64,000 nt of DNA from Chloroflexi bacterium 44-23 (GTDB taxonomy: Bacteria > Chloroflexota > Anaerolineae > Anaerolineales > Anaerolineaceae), in NCBI GenBank assembly GCA_001899005.1, contig MKUW01000013.1, forward strand, positions 186,001-250,000, written 5' to 3'. Below, piece by piece: positions 62,686 through 64,000 of this stretch. The first letter of the stretch is position 1. Every line of letters starts with the position of its first letter. The position numbers were made by a program, and so were the translations under genes. The notes under the pieces are model-generated. The model searched no databases. It worked only from the letters and a program-made list of their open reading frames with translations, and was not told the origin of the DNA.

Positions 62686-62798
62686 AAAAGCACAATTAAG
62701 AGGATCATTTATTACGAACATGACGGATTAAGTTGAATTTTGACAAATCAATGAAATGCAATTATTCTTTACTATCGTTGAATTTTGGAGCGAACGAA

Positions 62799-63806
62799 AT
62801 GCAAAAGCTAAGTATTTTAATGATTTTCACCATCCTGTTTGGAACTTTTACGGCTTGTACACCAGCCAAAGCAGTACCAGGTCAAACCCCCACAGAAGCC
62901 ACAAAACAGATCCGTGTTGGCGTGATCTTCTCAACGACCATTAAAGATGAAGGTTATGCTCAGGCAGCCTATAATGCATTGATGGAAATGAAAGAAAAAT
63001 ACAACCTGGATGTTAGTTTTCAGGAAAATGTCACTGATGCAGCGATAAAAGATGTTCTTCGTAGCTATGCTTCGGATGGATATGACCTGATTATTGCCCA
63101 TCAACTATACTTCACTGACCCTGTCAACGAGGTTGCCGCTGAATTTCCAGATACAATGTTTGCAATTTCCGGCGGTTTCCGAGCAGATCACCCCAATGTT
63201 GTGGCAGTAGATGCGACCAACTGGGAAGCTTCCTACCTGGCAGGTACACTGGCTGGGTTGATGACAAAGACGAATAAGCTCGCAATCATTACAGCCTCTG
63301 AATCACCAATTGCCAAGCGTATGGTTAATAGTTTCCGTAGTGCTGCTCAAGCACAAAACCCGAATGTGACAGTAAAACACGTTTTCACTGGCAGTTTTGA
63401 GGATGTTGTCAAGGGCAAAGAAATGGCGACCGCAGTCATACGGGATGGCGCTGATATCATCTTTACTAATTGTGGAGTTGGTAACTTTGGCGCTATTGAA
63501 GCTGCTCAAGAAAACGGCGTGTATGCAATTGGCTCTTCAGTAGATCTTGCCGGCAAAGCGCCAGACACAGTTATAACCAGTGCTGTTTTATCACCTGGGG
63601 AATACATTAAAATTATTATTAATGGGTATATGAATAAAGATCTTGAATGGGGCAAATACTATCCAATGGGTGTGAAAGCCGGTATTGAGAGTCTGGCTCC
63701 TTTTCACAACTTTGAAGATAAAATTCCTCAGGAGGTGAAGGATAAGTTGGAAAAGGTTCGTCAAGATATAATTGACGGGAAAATCACAGCCCCTCCCAAT
63801 GAATAG
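62799..63806 (+). CDS. BMP (basic membrane protein)-family substrate-binding lipoprotein
   Basis: 335 residues from the ATG at 62799 (GGAG upstream); the longer frame from 62733 lacks a site. Lipobox GTFTAC (Cys20). BMP fold: RVGVIFSTTIKDEGYAQAAYNAL, LIIAHQLYFTDPVNEVAAEFP, FAISGGFRADHPNVV, and ADIIFTNCGVGNFGAIEAA. BMP lipoproteins such as PnrA bind purine nucleosides. Start and operon as for the ATPase. Confidence 0.92.
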   Translation: MQKLSILMIFTILFGTFTACTPAKAVPGQTPTEATKQIRVGVIFSTTIKDEGYAQAAYNALMEMKEKYNLDVSFQENVTDAAIKDVLRSYASDGYDLIIAHQLYFTDPVNEVAAEFPDTMFAISGGFRADHPNVVAVDATNWEASYLAGTLAGLMTKTNKLAIITASESPIAKRMVNSFRSAAQAQNPNVTVKHVFTGSFEDVVKGKEMATAVIRDGADIIFTNCGVGNFGAIEAAQENGVYAIGSSVDLAGKAPDTVITSAVLSPGEYIKIIINGYMNKDLEWGKYYPMGVKAGIESLAPFHNFEDKIPQEVKDKLEKVRQDIIDGKITAPPNE

Positions 63807-63853
63807 CCGTTTCTTTCCTTTTGATCGCTTTATCCTGGCAACTTCTATAGGGG

Positions 63854-64000
63854 ATGAGAACTTCTCCGGGAAAACAACGAACCGATATGAGTGAAACCAT
63901 TTTATCTCCGGGTTCACAAACGAGTATAAAGGCACGATTTTTCGTTTTTGCCCGTAATAATTTGGGCATAATTTCTGTACTTATCTCTTTGCTCGCGATT
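63854..64000 (+). CDS. ABC transporter permease of the BMP system, N-terminal fragment (cut by window edge)
   Basis: The frame is open from ATG 63854 to the end of the window, 49 codons: a polar leader, then the first membrane helix LGIISVLISLLAI. Position after the BMP lipoprotein and start of a hydrophobic segment fit a permease of the RbsC/YufP type. A second ATG at 63887 is possible. Confidence 0.7.
   Translation, partial: MRTSPGKQRTDMSETILSPGSQTSIKARFFVFARNNLGIISVLISLLAI

Noticed and set aside
1..64000. tRNA or rRNA genes
   Set aside because: Reading the gene-free stretches on both strands I saw no cloverleaf with a TTCGA-type T arm and CCA end, nor any rRNA landmark. A tRNAscan run would settle it.

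Overview
The window looks like chromosomal DNA of a free-living, probably anaerobic bacterium of the phylum Chloroflexota, most likely class Anaerolineae. This is an inference from gene content, not from a marker gene. The evidence is the many lipoprotein solute-binding proteins, a lipoprotein with a Thr/Pro-rich linker and an NBR1/Ig-like domain, a very large NdvB-type cyclic glucan synthase, paired MinD/ferredoxin ATPases with a NifX-like protein, and paired short chromate transporters. I found no rRNA, tRNA, CRISPR array, phage gene or transposase gene.

Layout. 0-8 kb: the end of a SorC-type regulator, msrB, an alpha/beta hydrolase fused to a membrane domain, a ferrochelatase-like protein, a flippase-like membrane protein, and a PII-like protein paired with a Na/Ca-exchanger-family protein. 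8.5-13.2 kb: a flavin disulfide oxidoreductase with a one-base frameshift and a complete four-gene OpuC-type osmoprotectant ABC transporter. 13.4-23.9 kb: a DUF427 protein, then a 2983-residue cyclic beta-1,2-glucan synthase translationally coupled to a tandem universal stress protein. 24.7-29.5 kb: a dense run of small stress and envelope proteins (PRC barrel, DUF1328, a 46-residue membrane peptide, YggT-like, DUF1059, GlsB/YeaQ, CsbD, DUF3309) ending in two AI-2E-family permeases. 30.3-35.5 kb: two NarL-type response regulators and a GAF/PAS histidine kinase. 36-45 kb: YtxH, YihY/BrkB, an M48 peptidase, chromate transporters, DUF1294 and rhomboid. 45-50.6 kb: an AfuABC-like ABC transporter with a PfkB kinase. 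51-53 kb: MsrQ, a thioredoxin-like lipoprotein with an in-frame TGA at its first redox cysteine, and the Ig-like lipoprotein. 53.4-59.7 kb: two MinD/ferredoxin ATPases, a NifX-like protein, a FecBCD-type metal-chelate transporter and a THEP1-like NTPase. 61-64 kb: a BMP-family nucleoside-type ABC transporter that runs off the end.

Two things stand out. First, the lipoprotein at 51760-52311 reads through a single in-frame TGA exactly where family members have the first Cys of CxxC. A GC-rich hairpin sits at the correct distance behind it for a bacterial SECIS element, so this is a strong candidate selenoprotein (UxxC), and it lies next to MsrQ with no MsrP in sight. Second, the gene-free stretches are filled by a repeat family that I do not recognise. 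It has a 63-bp core (13-bp inverted repeats around a 37-bp asymmetric centre), present 11 times, singly or in tandem arrays of 183-bp or 297-bp units. One copy has only its centre inverted. A second repeat module often follows it.

The overall theme is osmotic and envelope stress, thiol and methionine-sulfoxide repair, and metal/Fe-S homeostasis. The operons are compact, with frequent 1-10 bp overlaps.
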